Of a stretch of 40,602 nt of DNA, positions 25,230 to 34,970 are shown one piece after another. The DNA is from an uncultured Gammaproteobacteria bacterium (GTDB lineage Bacteria; Pseudomonadota; Gammaproteobacteria; SZUA-152): NCBI GenBank assembly GCA_913009875.1, contig CAJVYS010000017.1, positions 1-40,602 of the forward strand, in the 5' to 3' direction. The stretch's first letter is position 1; every line of letters begins with the position of its first letter. Made by a program: the position numbers and the translations under genes. The notes beneath the pieces are model-generated. The model searched no databases, was not told where the DNA came from, and saw only the letters and a program-made list of their open reading frames with translations.

Positions 25230-25234
25230 CGCTG

Positions 25235-25265
25235 GTACTCCATCAAGTTTATATTGATGGAGTAC
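25235..25265. repeat. 12-bp hairpin after argF related to the 27310 element
   Basis: Perfect stem GTACTCCATCAA/TTGATGGAGTAC with a 7-base loop. The outer sequence (TACTCCxTCAAG and GGAGTACTAG) is shared with the ends of the 288-base element at 27310-27597, so this may be a minimal relative of it. It may also serve as the argF transcript end, but there is no T-run. Confidence 0.75.
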
Positions 25266-25311
25266 TAGTGGCGCCCCAGGCCGCCGCGCCTCTGTTATCA
25301 TCCTCCGCGCG

Positions 25312-26355
25312 ATGCAAGCCTTACTGGAAATCAAGAATATCGAGTGCCGTTACCGCGAACAGATCGTGGTCAGCGGTCTGTCCCTGCACATCAACGAAGG
25401 CAGCTTGGCCTGCCTGCTCGGCCCCAGCGGCTGCGGCAAGACCACGGCGCTACGTGCCATCGCCGGCTTCGAACCCATCAGCCAGGGCGAGATCCGCATG
25501 GGTGACGTCAGCCTGTCGCGCCCGGGCTTCACCCTGGCCCCGGAAAAACGCCGCCTGGGCATGGTCTTTCAGGACTACGCCCTGTTCCCGCACATGACCG
25601 TCGGCGACAACGTGGGCTTCGCCCTGCGCCACCAGTCGGGCCGTCAACGGCGTGAAACCGTCGAGCGCATGCTCAAACTGGTTGGCCTGTCGGATCTTGT
25701 CGCACGCTATCCCCACGAACTGTCCGGCGGGCAGCAACAGCGCGTGGCCCTGGCCCGCGCCCTCGCCGCCCAGCCGCGCGCCATCCTCATGGACGAACCC
25801 TTTTCCAATCTCGACGTGGATACCCGCGAACGCCTCAGTCTGGAAGTGCGCGACATCCTCAAGAACGCGGGTATCACCGGCATCCTCGTCACCCATCATC
25901 AGGACGAGGCCTTTGCCCTCGGCGACCAGGTCGGCGTCATGTCGCAAGGCCGCATCCTGCAGTGGGACACGCCCTTCAATCTCTACCACGAACCGCAAAA
26001 TCGCTTCGTCGCCGACTTCATCGGTCAGGGTGTGTTCATTCCCGGCACCATGCTGAGCCGCGACACCGTGAAAACCGAACTCGGCGTATTGCAGGGCGAC
26101 CGCGCCTACGACTGCCCACCGGGGGCACCCGTGGAGCTACTGTTACGCCCCGATGACATCGTCCCCGAGCCCGGCGGTCAGCTGCAGGCCCGCATCGTGC
26201 AGAAGGCCTTCAAGGGAGCCGAGACACTCTATACCCTGGAACTACCCACCGGCACCCAGCTGCTGTCCCTGCTTCCCAGCCACCTGGATCACGCCATCGG
26301 CGAACAGGTTGCCATCCGCGCGGATGTACACCATCTCGTCACCTTTCCCCGCTGA
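25312..26355 (+). CDS. ABC transporter ATP-binding protein, FbpC/ferric-iron type
   Basis: 347-aa ATPase subunit. Walker A GPSGCGKTT (37-45), Q-loop FQDYALFPHMTV (Q87), signature LSGGQQQR (137-144), Walker B ILMDEPFSNLD (158-168), switch histidine in VTHHQDEA, and a C-terminal TOBE-type region (about 240-347). Best fits the FbpC/PotA/CysA subgroup that energises periplasmic-binding-protein importers, with iron(III) the most likely cargo from its style. No permease or binding protein adjoins, so the substrate is a guess. Confidence 0.85.
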   Translation: MQALLEIKNIECRYREQIVVSGLSLHINEGSLACLLGPSGCGKTTALRAIAGFEPISQGEIRMGDVSLSRPGFTLAPEKRRLGMVFQDYALFPHMTVGDNVGFALRHQSGRQRRETVERMLKLVGLSDLVARYPHELSGGQQQRVALARALAAQPRAILMDEPFSNLDVDTRERLSLEVRDILKNAGITGILVTHHQDEAFALGDQVGVMSQGRILQWDTPFNLYHEPQNRFVADFIGQGVFIPGTMLSRDTVKTELGVLQGDRAYDCPPGAPVELLLRPDDIVPEPGGQLQARIVQKAFKGAETLYTLELPTGTQLLSLLPSHLDHAIGEQVAIRADVHHLVTFPR

Positions 26356-26380
26356 TACACGCCCGACAACAACATCCATC

Positions 26381-26434
26381 TTGTGCGCACGGCGCACACT
26401 ACACCTGCCCGTAGCGTGCGCTGTGCGCACGGTG
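26381..26434. repeat. Inverted repeat family E copy 2
   Basis: GTGCGCACGGCGCACACTAC followed by GTAGCGTGCGCTGTGCGCAC: the same GTAGxGTGCGCyGTGCGCAC unit as at 11426-11540, but with the two copies arranged outward rather than inward. It lies at the convergent junction between the ABC ATPase and the cytochrome gene. Confidence 0.8.
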
Positions 26435-26493
26435 GCACTGAAGGTAGAACCCGGTAAAAGGCTTTTTGGTTTTTTTGGGTTAAAAATACCCGG

Positions 26494-26530
26494 CACAAAA
26501 AAACGCGCCCCGGATAACCGGGGCGCGTTT
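26494..26530 (-). terminator. Intrinsic terminator of the cytochrome c4-like gene
   Basis: 13-bp perfect stem AAACGCGCCCCGG/CCGGGGCGCGTTT (26501-26530, 4-base loop ATAA). Read on the minus strand it is followed by a run of T (the A-run at 26497-26503). It lies 23 bases past the stop of the minus-strand cytochrome gene and may also stop the convergent ABC ATPase transcript. Confidence 0.9.
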
Positions 26531-26553
26531 AGCACGCGTCACTACTGCCTGCC

Positions 26554-27222
26554 TCAGAGGCCGGACAGATACTCCGACACCGCGATGATTTCCTCATCGG
26601 TCATACCCTGCGCCACCATGGCCATCATGCTGGCCGGATCATTGGTGCGGGTACCGGACTTGAAGTCCTTGAGCTGCTTGATCAGGTAATCCCTGGTCTG
26701 TCCGCCAATCACGGGGAACAGCGTGTTCTTCTTGTCCAGGCCCTTGCCCTGCTTGCCATGGCAGCGGATGCAGGCGGCAAAATCGCCCAGTTTCTTGTTG
26801 CCGCTCAGGTACACCTTCTCGCCCTTTTTGGCCAGTTTGGCATCGCCCGGCGTACCCTTCATCATCTTCAGGCTGGCATAATAAGCAGAGATATCCTTCA
26901 GATCCTGAGCCTCGGTCACCATGCCGGCCATGGCACTCATGGTATCGTCGTTACGGTTGCCCAACTGGAAATCCAGCGTTTGCTTGAAGATATAGCCCGC
27001 ATACTGGCCCGCCAGGTGCGGGAAGGTGGTGGGATCGATGCTCATACCCTCGGCACCGTGGCAACCGCCACACATCTCGGCCTTTTCCTTTCCGGCTACC
27101 GGATCGCCTTCGCCATCACGCATGCTGCCGGCAATGTTCTTCTCCGCTGCGTAAGCTCCCCCCACACTCATCATCAAGGCAATGAGCAGTACAACTATTC
27201 CTATTCCGCTTCTTTTTGTCAT
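26554..27222 (-). CDS. Di-heme cytochrome c, c4 type
   Basis: 222-aa periplasmic electron carrier. Signal peptide about 1-26 (IGIVVLLIALMMSVGGAYA), then two cytochrome c domains with heme sites CGGCH (51-55) and CIRCH (151-155). Likely methionine ligands lie in the DDTMSAMAG and DPASMMAMVAQGM stretches. Length and two-domain layout match cytochrome c4, which passes electrons to terminal oxidases in many gammaproteobacteria. It is monocistronic, with its own terminator. Its upstream region contains the 288-base inverted-repeat element. Confidence 0.92.
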   Translation of the reverse strand: MTKRSGIGIVVLLIALMMSVGGAYAAEKNIAGSMRDGEGDPVAGKEKAEMCGGCHGAEGMSIDPTTFPHLAGQYAGYIFKQTLDFQLGNRNDDTMSAMAGMVTEAQDLKDISAYYASLKMMKGTPGDAKLAKKGEKVYLSGNKKLGDFAACIRCHGKQGKGLDKKNTLFPVIGGQTRDYLIKQLKDFKSGTRTNDPASMMAMVAQGMTDEEIIAVSEYLSGL

Positions 27223-27309
27223 GGAACAATACCCTTCACTTAAGTTGGAATCTTCCGTTGCCGCGACGCCGACCAGATATCGACCGTCAGAAATGCCGCG
27301 CCCCCCTCG

Positions 27310-27597
27310 AGTACTCCGTCAAGGTAGTATCGACGGGTTCAGCGCCACAGGGAAGTTATCCTGCACGACGCGCTTTCGAAGGCATAGTGGGCCTACGTCA
27401 AGAAAGCGCACCAACAGTAGGCGCTTTAGGCGACACCGCAGGACGGCTTCCCTGTGGCGCCCAGAGGGCTTGGCTGTCTGCGCCCACGGACTGCGTTGCT
27501 TTTTCTCGATTTGGACCCACCAAGTCTTCGAAAAAACGCCTTGCCGTGAACGCAGACAGCCAAGCTGAACCCGTCGATACTACCTTGACGGAGTACT
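27310..27597. mobile_element. 288-base multi-hairpin element with 34-base perfect terminal inverted repeats
   Basis: Ends 27310-27343 and 27564-27597 are exact reverse complements over 34 bases (AGTACTCCGTCAAGGTAG...). Inside are two further arm pairs: 27342-27364 with 27438-27460 (20 of 23 matching, GCGCCACAGGGAAG) and 27468-27482 with 27551-27565 (15 of 15, GCTTGGCTGTCTGCG), plus a small AAGCGC/GCGCTT stem in the middle. There is no coding capacity. Structured like a MITE or a folded non-coding unit. The 27598-27873 remainder holds no recognised feature. Confidence 0.75.
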
Positions 27598-27873
27598 AGC
27601 CGCAAAAGTATATCAAGCCCGCCGATCAGGTCAATTCTGCCCGGGAACCAGTAACGCCCGATAGTCGTGATGTACAGAGCTTGGTTTTGCACCGCTCGGA
27701 CTTTTGAGTCCGTCATAGCGATAGAGTATTATCGCCGCAGCCTCCTGCATTAGCGTCAAGCATCGCGGATCGCAACCCAATGTGCAAGCAAGGCCGCAAA
27801 CGCCATCATGATCCCGGCCCACACCGGTGTCAGCGACCTTAATTATTAAGCAAGTAAGTCGGTATCCCAAACC

Positions 27874-28536
27874 ATGACCAGAAAATTGCTCTTTGCCCTC
27901 TGCCTGTTACTGTTGGGCGGCAACGTCTATGCAGAAACAAAATATGTTGTCGACCAGATCGTCATCACCCTGCGCTCAGGACAGTCCAACCAGCACCAGA
28001 TACTCCGCACCCTGCCCAGCGGCACAAAGATGGAGGTGCTGGAAACAAGCGACAAATACAGCCGGGTGCGCCTCACCGACGGCACCGAGGGCTGGGTGCT
28101 GAACCAGTACATGACCGCAACCCCCATCGCCAAACACCGATTGGCGTCAGTGCAGAAAAAACTGGCCGGGCTGGAAGCGGAAAATATCCGTCTAAAAGAA
28201 GAACTGGTGGCCGCCAGCAGTAAGGAGGGCGACATCAGCACGCAGTACGCCAAGCTGAAAAAGGCCGATGAGAAACTCAACGAAGAGCTCGACCAGCTGC
28301 GCAGCGTCGCCGCCAAGCCCCTGCAACTGAAAAATGAAAACACCCGGCTGAAAAAAGCACTGCTGGATATTGAAAACGAGCACGAACTGGTGCAGCAGGA
28401 AAACCAGATGCTACGCGACAGCGCCGAACGCGAGTGGTTTCTCACTGGCGCCGGAGTCATCATCCTCGGCATCATCCTTGGCCTGATCGCCCCCAGCCTG
28501 CGACCACGCAAAAAGTCGAGCTGGAGTTCACTGTAG
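27874..28536 (+). CDS. SH3-domain membrane protein, YgiM-like (TIGR04211 type)
   Basis: 220-aa envelope protein. Signal peptide about 1-20 (KLLFALCLLLLGGNVYA), bacterial SH3 domain about 22-85 (ITLRSGQSNQHQILRTLPSG...GWVLNQYM), coiled coil about 90-185, and C-terminal membrane anchor about 190-210 (LTGAGVIILGIILGLI) ending in basic residues. This is the layout of E. coli YgiM, whose role is not firmly known. The stop codon TAG lies inside a family A hairpin. The upstream ribosome site is not evident. Confidence 0.88.
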   Translation: MTRKLLFALCLLLLGGNVYAETKYVVDQIVITLRSGQSNQHQILRTLPSGTKMEVLETSDKYSRVRLTDGTEGWVLNQYMTATPIAKHRLASVQKKLAGLEAENIRLKEELVAASSKEGDISTQYAKLKKADEKLNEELDQLRSVAAKPLQLKNENTRLKKALLDIENEHELVQQENQMLRDSAEREWFLTGAGVIILGIILGLIAPSLRPRKKSSWSSL

Positions 28537-28603
28537 GAGCGGACCCCCGGGCCGCGATGGATGACCCGACTTCGTCATCGCGGCCCGGGGGCCCGCTCCT
28601 ACA
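28532..28603. repeat. REP-like hairpin, family A copy 2
   Basis: Arms starting TGTAGGAGCGGACCCCCGGG and complement ending GCTCCTACA. It contains the YgiM-like stop codon (28534-28536) and lies at the convergent junction with ilvD. It matches 1192-1263 and 36072-36142, with compensating changes in the CCCCCGGG part of the stem. Confidence 0.9.
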
Positions 28604-28622
28604 GCGATGGGTGCCAGCCTCC

Positions 28623-30473
28623 CTATTTCTCGATCTGACTGACGTCCCGCACCGCACCACGTGAGGCAGAGGTGGCGAGCGCCGCATAGGCGCGCAGGGC
28701 GGCGGACACCTGCCGCTCACGCCCCTGCGGCTTCCACGCCGCCTCCCCCTTCGCCACCATGGCCGTGCGCCGCGACGCCAGTTCCTCATCGGGGATCGCC
28801 AGGCGAATGGAGCGCTTGGGAATGTCAATCTCGATACGATCACCTTCTTCCACCAGGCCGATAGCGCCGCCCTCGGCGGCCTCCGGCGAGGCGTGGCCGA
28901 TGGACAGGCCGGAGGTACCGCCGGAGAAGCGGCCATCGGTGATCAGGGCACAGACCTTGCCCAGCCCCTTTGATTTCAAATAGCTGGTGGGATACAGCAT
29001 TTCCTGCATACCGGGGCCACCACGCGGGCCTTCGTAGCGAATGATGAGCACGTCACCTGCCTTGATCCGGTCGCCAAGAATGGCCGACACGGCGGCGTCC
29101 TGGCTCTCGAAGATGCGCGCGGGACCGCTGAAGGTGAGGATGGACTCATCCACCCCGGCGGTCTTCACCACACAGCCGTCCTCGGCGATGTTGCCATAGA
29201 GCACGGCAAGACCACCCTCGAGGCTGTAGGCATGCGCCAGATCGCGAATGCAGCCCTCGGCGCGATCATCATCCAGCGACGGCCAGCGCTTTTCCTGGCT
29301 GAAGGCCTGCTGGGTGGGCACGTTACCGGGGCCGGCGCGGAAAAACGTCTTCACCTGTTCGTCCCCGGTCTGCATTACATCCCACTGCGTCAATGCCTCG
29401 GCCAAACTTCCGGCATGGATCATGGGCAGATCGCGGTTGAGCAGTCCGGCACGATCCAGTTCGCCGAGGATGCCCATCACGCCGCCGGCACGATGTACGT
29501 CCTCCATGTGATATTTCTGCGTCGAGGGTGCCACCTTGCACAGTTGCGGCACACGCCGCGACAGGCGGTCGATGTCGTCCATGGTGAACTTCACATGCCC
29601 CTCTTCCGCCGCCGCCAGCAGGTGCAGGATGGTGTTGGTGGAGCCGCCCATGGCGATGTCCAGTGACATCGCGTTCTCGAAGGCGCCAAAGCTGGCCACC
29701 GAGCGCGGCAGCACCGAGGCATCATCGCGCTCGTACCAGGCACGGGCGATGTCGACAATGCGCCGCCCCGCTTCGAGAAACAGCTGGCGGCGATCGGCGT
29801 GGGTGGCCAGCATCGAGCCATTGCCCGGCAGCGACAGGCCCAAAGCCTCGGTCAGACAGTTCATGGAATTGGCGGTGAACATGCCGGAGCAGGAGCCGCA
29901 GGTGGGACAGGCGGAACGCTCCAGTTGCAACACCGTATCGTCGTCCACCGAGGCATCGGCGGCACTGACCATGGCATCCACCAGATCCAGGTGCACCTCC
30001 TGGCCATGAATCACCGCCTTGCCCGACTCCATCGGCCCGCCGGAGACAAAGATAGTCGGGATGTTCAGACGCAATGCGGCATTGAGCATGCCGGGGGTGA
30101 TCTTGTCGCAATTGGAGATGCACACCAGGGCATCGGCACAGTGGGCGTTGACCATGTATTCCACCGAGTCGGCGATGAGCTCGCGTGAGGGCAGCGAATA
30201 GAGCATGCCGCTATGACCCATGGCGATGCCGTCGTCGATGGCAATGGTGTTGAATTCCTTGGCCACGCCGCCGGCCTTTTCCACCTCGCGCGCCACCAAC
30301 TGACCCATATCCTTCAGATGTACGTGGCCGGGCACGAACTGGGTGAAGGAATTGGCAATGGCGATGATGGGCTTGTCAAAGTCACCATCTTTCATGCCGG
30401 TGGCGCGCCACAGGGCACGGGCGCCGGCCATGTTGCGGCCGTGGGTGGAAGTGCGGGAGCGGTATTCAGGCAT
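28623..30473 (-). CDS. ilvD: Dihydroxy-acid dehydratase
   Basis: 616-aa iron-sulfur enzyme of branched-chain amino acid and pantothenate synthesis, dehydrating 2,3-dihydroxy-3-methyl acids. Cluster and metal residues are in [11 protein letters not shown] (C122) and [20 protein letters not shown], with D81 in [14 protein letters not shown]. The C-terminal block [14 protein letters not shown]...[11 protein letters not shown] is conserved. Length matches the E. coli enzyme (616 aa), which carries an oxygen-sensitive 4Fe-4S cluster. Monocistronic here; ilvC, ilvBN and ilvE are not in view. Confidence 0.97.
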   Translation of the reverse strand: MPEYRSRTSTHGRNMAGARALWRATGMKDGDFDKPIIAIANSFTQFVPGHVHLKDMGQLVAREVEKAGGVAKEFNTIAIDDGIAMGHSGMLYSLPSRELIADSVEYMVNAHCADALVCISNCDKITPGMLNAALRLNIPTIFVSGGPMESGKAVIHGQEVHLDLVDAMVSAADASVDDDTVLQLERSACPTCGSCSGMFTANSMNCLTEALGLSLPGNGSMLATHADRRQLFLEAGRRIVDIARAWYERDDASVLPRSVASFGAFENAMSLDIAMGGSTNTILHLLAAAEEGHVKFTMDDIDRLSRRVPQLCKVAPSTQKYHMEDVHRAGGVMGILGELDRAGLLNRDLPMIHAGSLAEALTQWDVMQTGDEQVKTFFRAGPGNVPTQQAFSQEKRWPSLDDDRAEGCIRDLAHAYSLEGGLAVLYGNIAEDGCVVKTAGVDESILTFSGPARIFESQDAAVSAILGDRIKAGDVLIIRYEGPRGGPGMQEMLYPTSYLKSKGLGKVCALITDGRFSGGTSGLSIGHASPEAAEGGAIGLVEEGDRIEIDIPKRSIRLAIPDEELASRRTAMVAKGEAAWKPQGRERQVSAALRAYAALATSASRGAVRDVSQIEK

Positions 30474-30636
30474 GGTGTTCCTCGTCGCGGATTCTGTGCC
30501 GACAGCAGGCGGTTGAAGACAGACAGCAATAATAACAGATGCCCACCCGGCGGCGGCAGCACAGAAATTCTGCGGCCAGCAGAAAGGGGCTTTCCATGTA
30601 TTCCAGGTACTTCAGATTGATCACTTGGAAGTCCCC

Positions 30637-30663
30637 TAAAGTCCACCTCAGTACTGCCGATAC
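30637..30663 (+). promoter_or_regulatory. Sigma-28 (FliA) promoter of the chemoreceptor gene
   Basis: TAAAGTCC (30637-30644), 11 bases, then GCCGATAC (30656-30663). The known FliA consensus is TAAAGTTT-N11-GCCGATAA, so 13 of 16 positions match with exact spacing. It lies 55 bases upstream of the chosen ATG of the methyl-accepting protein. It predicts co-expression with late flagellar genes. Confidence 0.85.
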
Positions 30664-30718
30664 TTTTTCCGCATAAATATCCATGATTTACCTATCAATT
30701 TACTCTGGGATTCACCTC

Positions 30719-32407
30719 ATGAAGAAATCCTTGTTCTGGCAGCTGTTCACACCGATCAGCCTGATTTTCGCCGTCTGCATCATTGCCCTGGCACTGATGA
30801 TTCCCGATATGGTACGCAAAAATACCGAGCTGGAGGCCATTGCCCAGGCCGAGACCACCGTCCAGCAATTCAAGACACTGCGCGCCTATTACACCAAGAA
30901 CGTGATCAAGAAGATCGCCGGCAAGGACGGCATTACCCCGGCCATCGATCACCGGACCAACCCCGACAGCATCCCCCTGCCGGCAACCATGATCCATGAC
31001 CTCAGCGGCCTGCTCGCAGAGCAGGGCATCTCCATCCATCTCTATTCGGCCTTCCCGTTTCCCAATCGTGAAAGCCGCCAGATGGATGACTTCGGCAGCG
31101 AAGCCTGGCGCACCCTCAGCCAAAGCCCCGATACGGTTTTCAGCCGCACTGAGGAAGTCGACGGCAAGACCCTGGTCCGTGTCGCCATCGCCGACCGGAT
31201 GGTCAACCAGGCCTGTGTCGACTGTCACAATTCCCGGGCCGACACGCCCAAGAATGACTGGCAGCTCAACGATGTCCGTGGCGTACTGGAAGTCGCCCTG
31301 CCCATCGATCAGTCACTCGCCAATGGCGCGATGCTGAGCAACGAAATCACCGGCTTCCTGCTCGCCACCGCCTTGCTCATCTTCGCCCTGCTCTATTTCA
31401 TCTACAAAAAGACCATCGGTAAAAAACTCGAGCAACTGGCCACCGCCCTGCAGGAGATTGCCGAAGGTGACGGCGACCTGACCCGGCGCCTGGATGAAAG
31501 CCGCAAGGATGAACTGGGCGAAGTCGCCCACTGGTTCAACACCTTTGTCGGCAAACTGCAACACCTGGTGGGCGACATCAAGGGCTCCACGGATAGCCTG
31601 ACGGGCTCCGCCCAGCAGCTCTCCCAGGTCGCCGAGAAGTCCAACACCGAAATCACCGAGCAGCAGATGCAGACCGACCAGCTGGCGACCGCCATCAACG
31701 AAATGGCCGCTGCGGTACAGGAGGTCGCACACAATACGCAGCAGGCGGCCGCAGCAGCGGATAAGGCCAACCGGGAGGCCGGCAACGGACGAAGCATCGT
31801 CAATGGCAACATCGACACCATGGACAGCCTCGCCAGTGAGATCCAAAAGGCCTCTGACGTCATCCATCAGCTGCAGTCAGAAACCAATGAGATCGGCGGC
31901 GTGCTGGACGTCATTCGAGGCATTGCCGAACAGACCAACCTGCTGGCCCTCAATGCCGCCATCGAGGCCGCCCGCGCCGGTGAACAGGGACGTGGTTTCG
32001 CCGTGGTCGCCGATGAAGTCCGCACCCTGGCAAGCCGCACACAGGAGTCCACGCAGGAGATTCAGAACATGATCGAGCGCCTGCAGTCACGCGCCCGGGA
32101 GGCGGTCAAGGTGATGGATGAAAACCAGGTGCAGAGTCAGGCCGGGGTGGAAAACGCCAGCCGGGTCAATGACTCACTGCAAAACATCAACACCGCCATC
32201 GAGGAAATCAGTGACCTCAACACACAGATCGCCAGCGCCGCCGAGGAGCAGAGTCATGTTGCCGAAGAGGTGAACCGAAACATCCAGCAGATCAGTCAGG
32301 GCACGGATGCCGCTGTCGGCGGCTCCGAGCAGGTCGCCCGGGCCAGCGAAGACCTGACCCAGCTGGCTGCGCAGTTGCGCGAGCTGGCGGACAGGTTTAA
32401 GACCTAA
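30719..32407 (+). CDS. Methyl-accepting chemotaxis protein with periplasmic c-type heme motif
   Basis: 562-aa chemoreceptor. Membrane segments about 8-28 and 215-235 bound a periplasmic sensor of the Tll0287/DUF3365 kind, containing CVDCH (C166, C169, H170), a c-type heme site, near its end ([27 protein letters not shown]). Then HAMP (about 236-290) and the signalling domain with hairpin tip [35 protein letters not shown], which contacts CheA/CheW. Start ATG 30719 is chosen over 30683 because [10 protein letters not shown] leads straight into the first membrane segment. A redox, oxygen or NO signal is plausible by analogy with heme chemoreceptors, but not shown here. Confidence 0.93.
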   Translation: MKKSLFWQLFTPISLIFAVCIIALALMIPDMVRKNTELEAIAQAETTVQQFKTLRAYYTKNVIKKIAGKDGITPAIDHRTNPDSIPLPATMIHDLSGLLAEQGISIHLYSAFPFPNRESRQMDDFGSEAWRTLSQSPDTVFSRTEEVDGKTLVRVAIADRMVNQACVDCHNSRADTPKNDWQLNDVRGVLEVALPIDQSLANGAMLSNEITGFLLATALLIFALLYFIYKKTIGKKLEQLATALQEIAEGDGDLTRRLDESRKDELGEVAHWFNTFVGKLQHLVGDIKGSTDSLTGSAQQLSQVAEKSNTEITEQQMQTDQLATAINEMAAAVQEVAHNTQQAAAAADKANREAGNGRSIVNGNIDTMDSLASEIQKASDVIHQLQSETNEIGGVLDVIRGIAEQTNLLALNAAIEAARAGEQGRGFAVVADEVRTLASRTQESTQEIQNMIERLQSRAREAVKVMDENQVQSQAGVENASRVNDSLQNINTAIEEISDLNTQIASAAEEQSHVAEEVNRNIQQISQGTDAAVGGSEQVARASEDLTQLAAQLRELADRFKT

Positions 32408-32450
32408 TGAGGCCCACACCATCGAGCCAGCAATGCCAAGGGGTGTTTCT

Positions 32451-32598
32451 GGAGCGGGCCATGCCCGCGATGGATAATGGATGGGAAACCATAAATCCCT
32501 GTGGGAGCGGCTTCAGCCGCGAAGAAATAACAATCTTTTTTCGCGGCTGAAGCCGCTCCCACAATCTCTACAAATATTCGCGGACATGGCCCGCTCCA
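32451..32598. repeat. Nested double REP hairpin, family B copy 2
   Basis: Outer arms GGAGCGGGCCATGCCCGCGA (32451-32470) and TCGCGGACATGGCCCGCTCC (32578-32597) enclose an inner hairpin (32500-32563, arms TGTGGGAGCGGCTTCAGCC). Same architecture as 8881-9045. It lies between the chemoreceptor and the convergent copper genes. Confidence 0.9.
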
Positions 32599-32652
32599 TG
32601 TATGTTAACCACACTCCCTACCATGGAGGATGTAGCGAGATGTCTCTGGCAC

Positions 32653-32739
32653 TCAGCGGCCCCGCGGTGCCAGCCAAAACCACCAGACAATAAAACCCAT
32701 CAATGCCAGCCCGCCCAGGTTCACCAGCCAGTCGCTCAT
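32653..32739 (-). CDS. 28-residue membrane peptide coupled to copA
   Basis: Start ATG overlaps the copA stop (ATGA), with GGAGG (plus 32746-32750) 6 bases upstream, so expression looks real. The peptide is [16 protein letters not shown] followed by [12 protein letters not shown] and stop: one membrane segment with a Trp-rich end and basic C-terminus. It resembles the N-terminal anchor of cupredoxin-domain proteins often found beside copA, but the copper-binding domain is absent and the downstream frame does not supply it. It could be a small regulator of CopA or a truncated remnant. No name is assigned. Confidence 0.7.
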   Translation of the reverse strand: MSDWLVNLGGLALMGFIVWWFWLAPRGR

Positions 32740-34970
32740 AGACGCCCTCCGGTACGCGCTCTCGGTTGAAAAAACCGCAAGCGGTTGGCGTTGCTGACCA
32801 CGGTCACCGAGGACATGGCCATGGCGGCGCCGGCAATCACCGGGTTGAGCAGCGGCCCGCCGAAAGGGTACAGCACACCCGCCGCCACCGGGATACCCAC
32901 CACGTTGTAGATGAAGGCGCCGAACAGGTTCTGCTTGATGTTGCGCACCGTGGCGCGGGAAACGGCGATGGCATCGGCCACACCGTGCAGGGAACCGCGC
33001 ATGAGGGTGATATCGGCGCTCTCAATGGCCACATCGGTACCGGTGCCGATGGCGAAGCCTACGTCAGCACGCGCCAGCGCCGGGGCATCATTGATGCCGT
33101 CGCCCACCATACCCACCACACGCCCTTCGCCCTGCAGCGCGGCCACCTTGTCGGCCTTCTCGCCCGGCAGCACCTCGGCGATGACATCACTCACGCCCAC
33201 CGTGCGCGCCACCGCCTCGGCCGTGGCACGGTTGTCGCCGGTGAGCAGCACCACGCGGATACCCTCGGCACGCAGGCGGGCAATGGCCTCGCGAGAGTCG
33301 GCCTTGACGGGGTCGCTGACCGCCAGCAGACCGGCGATACGGCCGTCCACGGCAAGGAACATGGGCGTCTGCGCCTCCGCGGCCAGGACCCCGGCACGCG
33401 CGACCAGCCCGCCGGGCTCTATGCCGTTGTCCGCCATCAGTTTGGCATTGCCGAACAACACCTTGCGGCCCTCCACGCATCCGCGCACGCCTCGGCCTTC
33501 GACGGCAGCGAAATCCTCGACCGCCGGCCATTCGATGCCCCGCTCCCGCGCCGCTTGCAGCACCGCCTCAGCCAGCGGGTGCTCGGAACCCTGCTCGATG
33601 GCCGCGGCCAGGTGCAACAGCCCGGCCTCGTCGAAACCGGGGGCGGGCTCCACGGCGGTCAGCGCCGGACGGCCCTCGGTGACGGTGCCGGTCTTATCCA
33701 GCACCACCGTATCCAGCGAACCGGCCCGCTGCAGGGCCTCGCCGTTGCGGATCAAAATGCCGTTCTCCGCCGCCTTGCCCACCCCCACCATAATGGCGAT
33801 GGGTGTGGCCAGACCGAGGGCGCAGGGGCAGGCAATGATGAGCACGGTCATGGTGGTGACCAGCATATAGCTGACACGCGGCTCGGGGCCGAAGTTGTAC
33901 CAGGCAAGACAGGTGAGCACGGCGATGATCAGCACCGTGGGCACAAACACGCTGGCGATGCGGTCGGCCAGGCGACCGATGGCCGGCTTGGAATTCTGCG
34001 CCTGACGCACCATTTCGACAATACGCGCCAGCGCCGTGTCGGCACCCACATGTTTCGCCTGCATGAGGAAGCTGCCGCGCTTGTTCAGGGTGCCGCCCAC
34101 CACCTCGTCATCCACGGCCTTGGACACCGGCATGGGCTCGCCGGTGAGCATGGATTCATCCACCGTGGTGCTACCATCGATGATCACGCCATCCACCGGG
34201 ATCTTCTCGCCGGGGCGCACGCGCAGGGTCTCGTTGAGACCCACCTGTTCGATGGGCACGTCCCGCTCACGGCCCTCGCGCACCACCCGTGCGGTCTTCG
34301 GCGCCAGACCGATGAGGCGCTTGATGGCCTCGGAGGTCTTGCCGCGGGCGCGCATCTCCAGCGCCCCGCCGAGGTTGATGAGGGCGATGATGATGGCCGC
34401 CGCCTCGAAGTACAGATGACGGGCGGACTCAGGCACCAGCGTAGGCCACAGTAACACCAGGCTGGAATAGACCCAGGCGGTGCCGGTGCCCAGGGCCACC
34501 AGGGTGTCCATATTGGCGTTGTGATTGACGAAGGATTTCCACGCGCCACTGAAGAAGCGCCCACCGGCGTACCAGAGCACGAACAGCGACAGCCCGGCGA
34601 CCACGAACCAGAACACCCGCCCCGCGCCCGCCAGCGGTGGCATCAGCCCCAACCAACCGGCCAGCATCAGTGGAAAACCGATAGCACCGGCAACCAGGGC
34701 CTGGCGCAACAGACGATGATAATGGGCCTGCTCGGCGGCCTCCTTCTCGGCCTCGTCAGCGGCGCTCTTCAGCTCGGCGGCCTCGTAGCCGGCGGCGATA
34801 ACGGCCTTGATGAGCTCTTCGGCAGTGACCTCGCCCGTCACCTCGGCGGTGTGCTCGGCGAAGTTGACGCTGGCGGCCTCCACCCCCGGCACTGATTTCA
34901 GCGCGCCCTCCACCGCCCCCACGCAACCCGCGCAGGCCATACCACCGATGGACAACCGAACCGTCGGCAT
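32736..34970 (-). CDS. copA: Copper(I)-exporting P1B-type ATPase
   Basis: 744-aa integral-membrane pump. N-terminal heavy-metal domain with CAGC (C13, C16), then eight predicted membrane segments, TGEPMP (actuator), ion motif CPC in [13 protein letters not shown], phosphorylation site [14 protein letters not shown], and hinge [10 protein letters not shown]. The last two segments carry FIYNVVG and [14 protein letters not shown], the residues that define Cu(I) P1B-1 pumps. Start ATG 34970 overlaps the copZ stop (TGATG); a frame open to 35021 is not needed. It exports Cu(I) to the periplasm. Confidence 0.96.
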   Translation of the reverse strand: MPTVRLSIGGMACAGCVGAVEGALKSVPGVEAASVNFAEHTAEVTGEVTAEELIKAVIAAGYEAAELKSAADEAEKEAAEQAHYHRLLRQALVAGAIGFPLMLAGWLGLMPPLAGAGRVFWFVVAGLSLFVLWYAGGRFFSGAWKSFVNHNANMDTLVALGTGTAWVYSSLVLLWPTLVPESARHLYFEAAAIIIALINLGGALEMRARGKTSEAIKRLIGLAPKTARVVREGRERDVPIEQVGLNETLRVRPGEKIPVDGVIIDGSTTVDESMLTGEPMPVSKAVDDEVVGGTLNKRGSFLMQAKHVGADTALARIVEMVRQAQNSKPAIGRLADRIASVFVPTVLIIAVLTCLAWYNFGPEPRVSYMLVTTMTVLIIACPCALGLATPIAIMVGVGKAAENGILIRNGEALQRAGSLDTVVLDKTGTVTEGRPALTAVEPAPGFDEAGLLHLAAAIEQGSEHPLAEAVLQAARERGIEWPAVEDFAAVEGRGVRGCVEGRKVLFGNAKLMADNGIEPGGLVARAGVLAAEAQTPMFLAVDGRIAGLLAVSDPVKADSREAIARLRAEGIRVVLLTGDNRATAEAVARTVGVSDVIAEVLPGEKADKVAALQGEGRVVGMVGDGINDAPALARADVGFAIGTGTDVAIESADITLMRGSLHGVADAIAVSRATVRNIKQNLFGAFIYNVVGIPVAAGVLYPFGGPLLNPVIAGAAMAMSSVTVVSNANRLRFFQPRARTGGRL

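Noticed and set aside
27182-27716. Several frames of 96-128 codons between the cytochrome and the YgiM-like gene
   Set aside because: They cross the 288-base inverted-repeat element and contain the same RQGSIDGFS string on both strands, as expected for translated inverted repeats.
30466-30684. 72-codon minus-strand frame upstream of ilvD
   Set aside because: Cys-rich with no domain; it overlaps the ilvD start and covers the sigma-28 promoter on the other strand.
32766-34454. 562-codon plus-strand frame opposite copA
   Set aside because: His/Gly/Arg-rich translation without motifs; copA on the other strand has every P-type ATPase motif.
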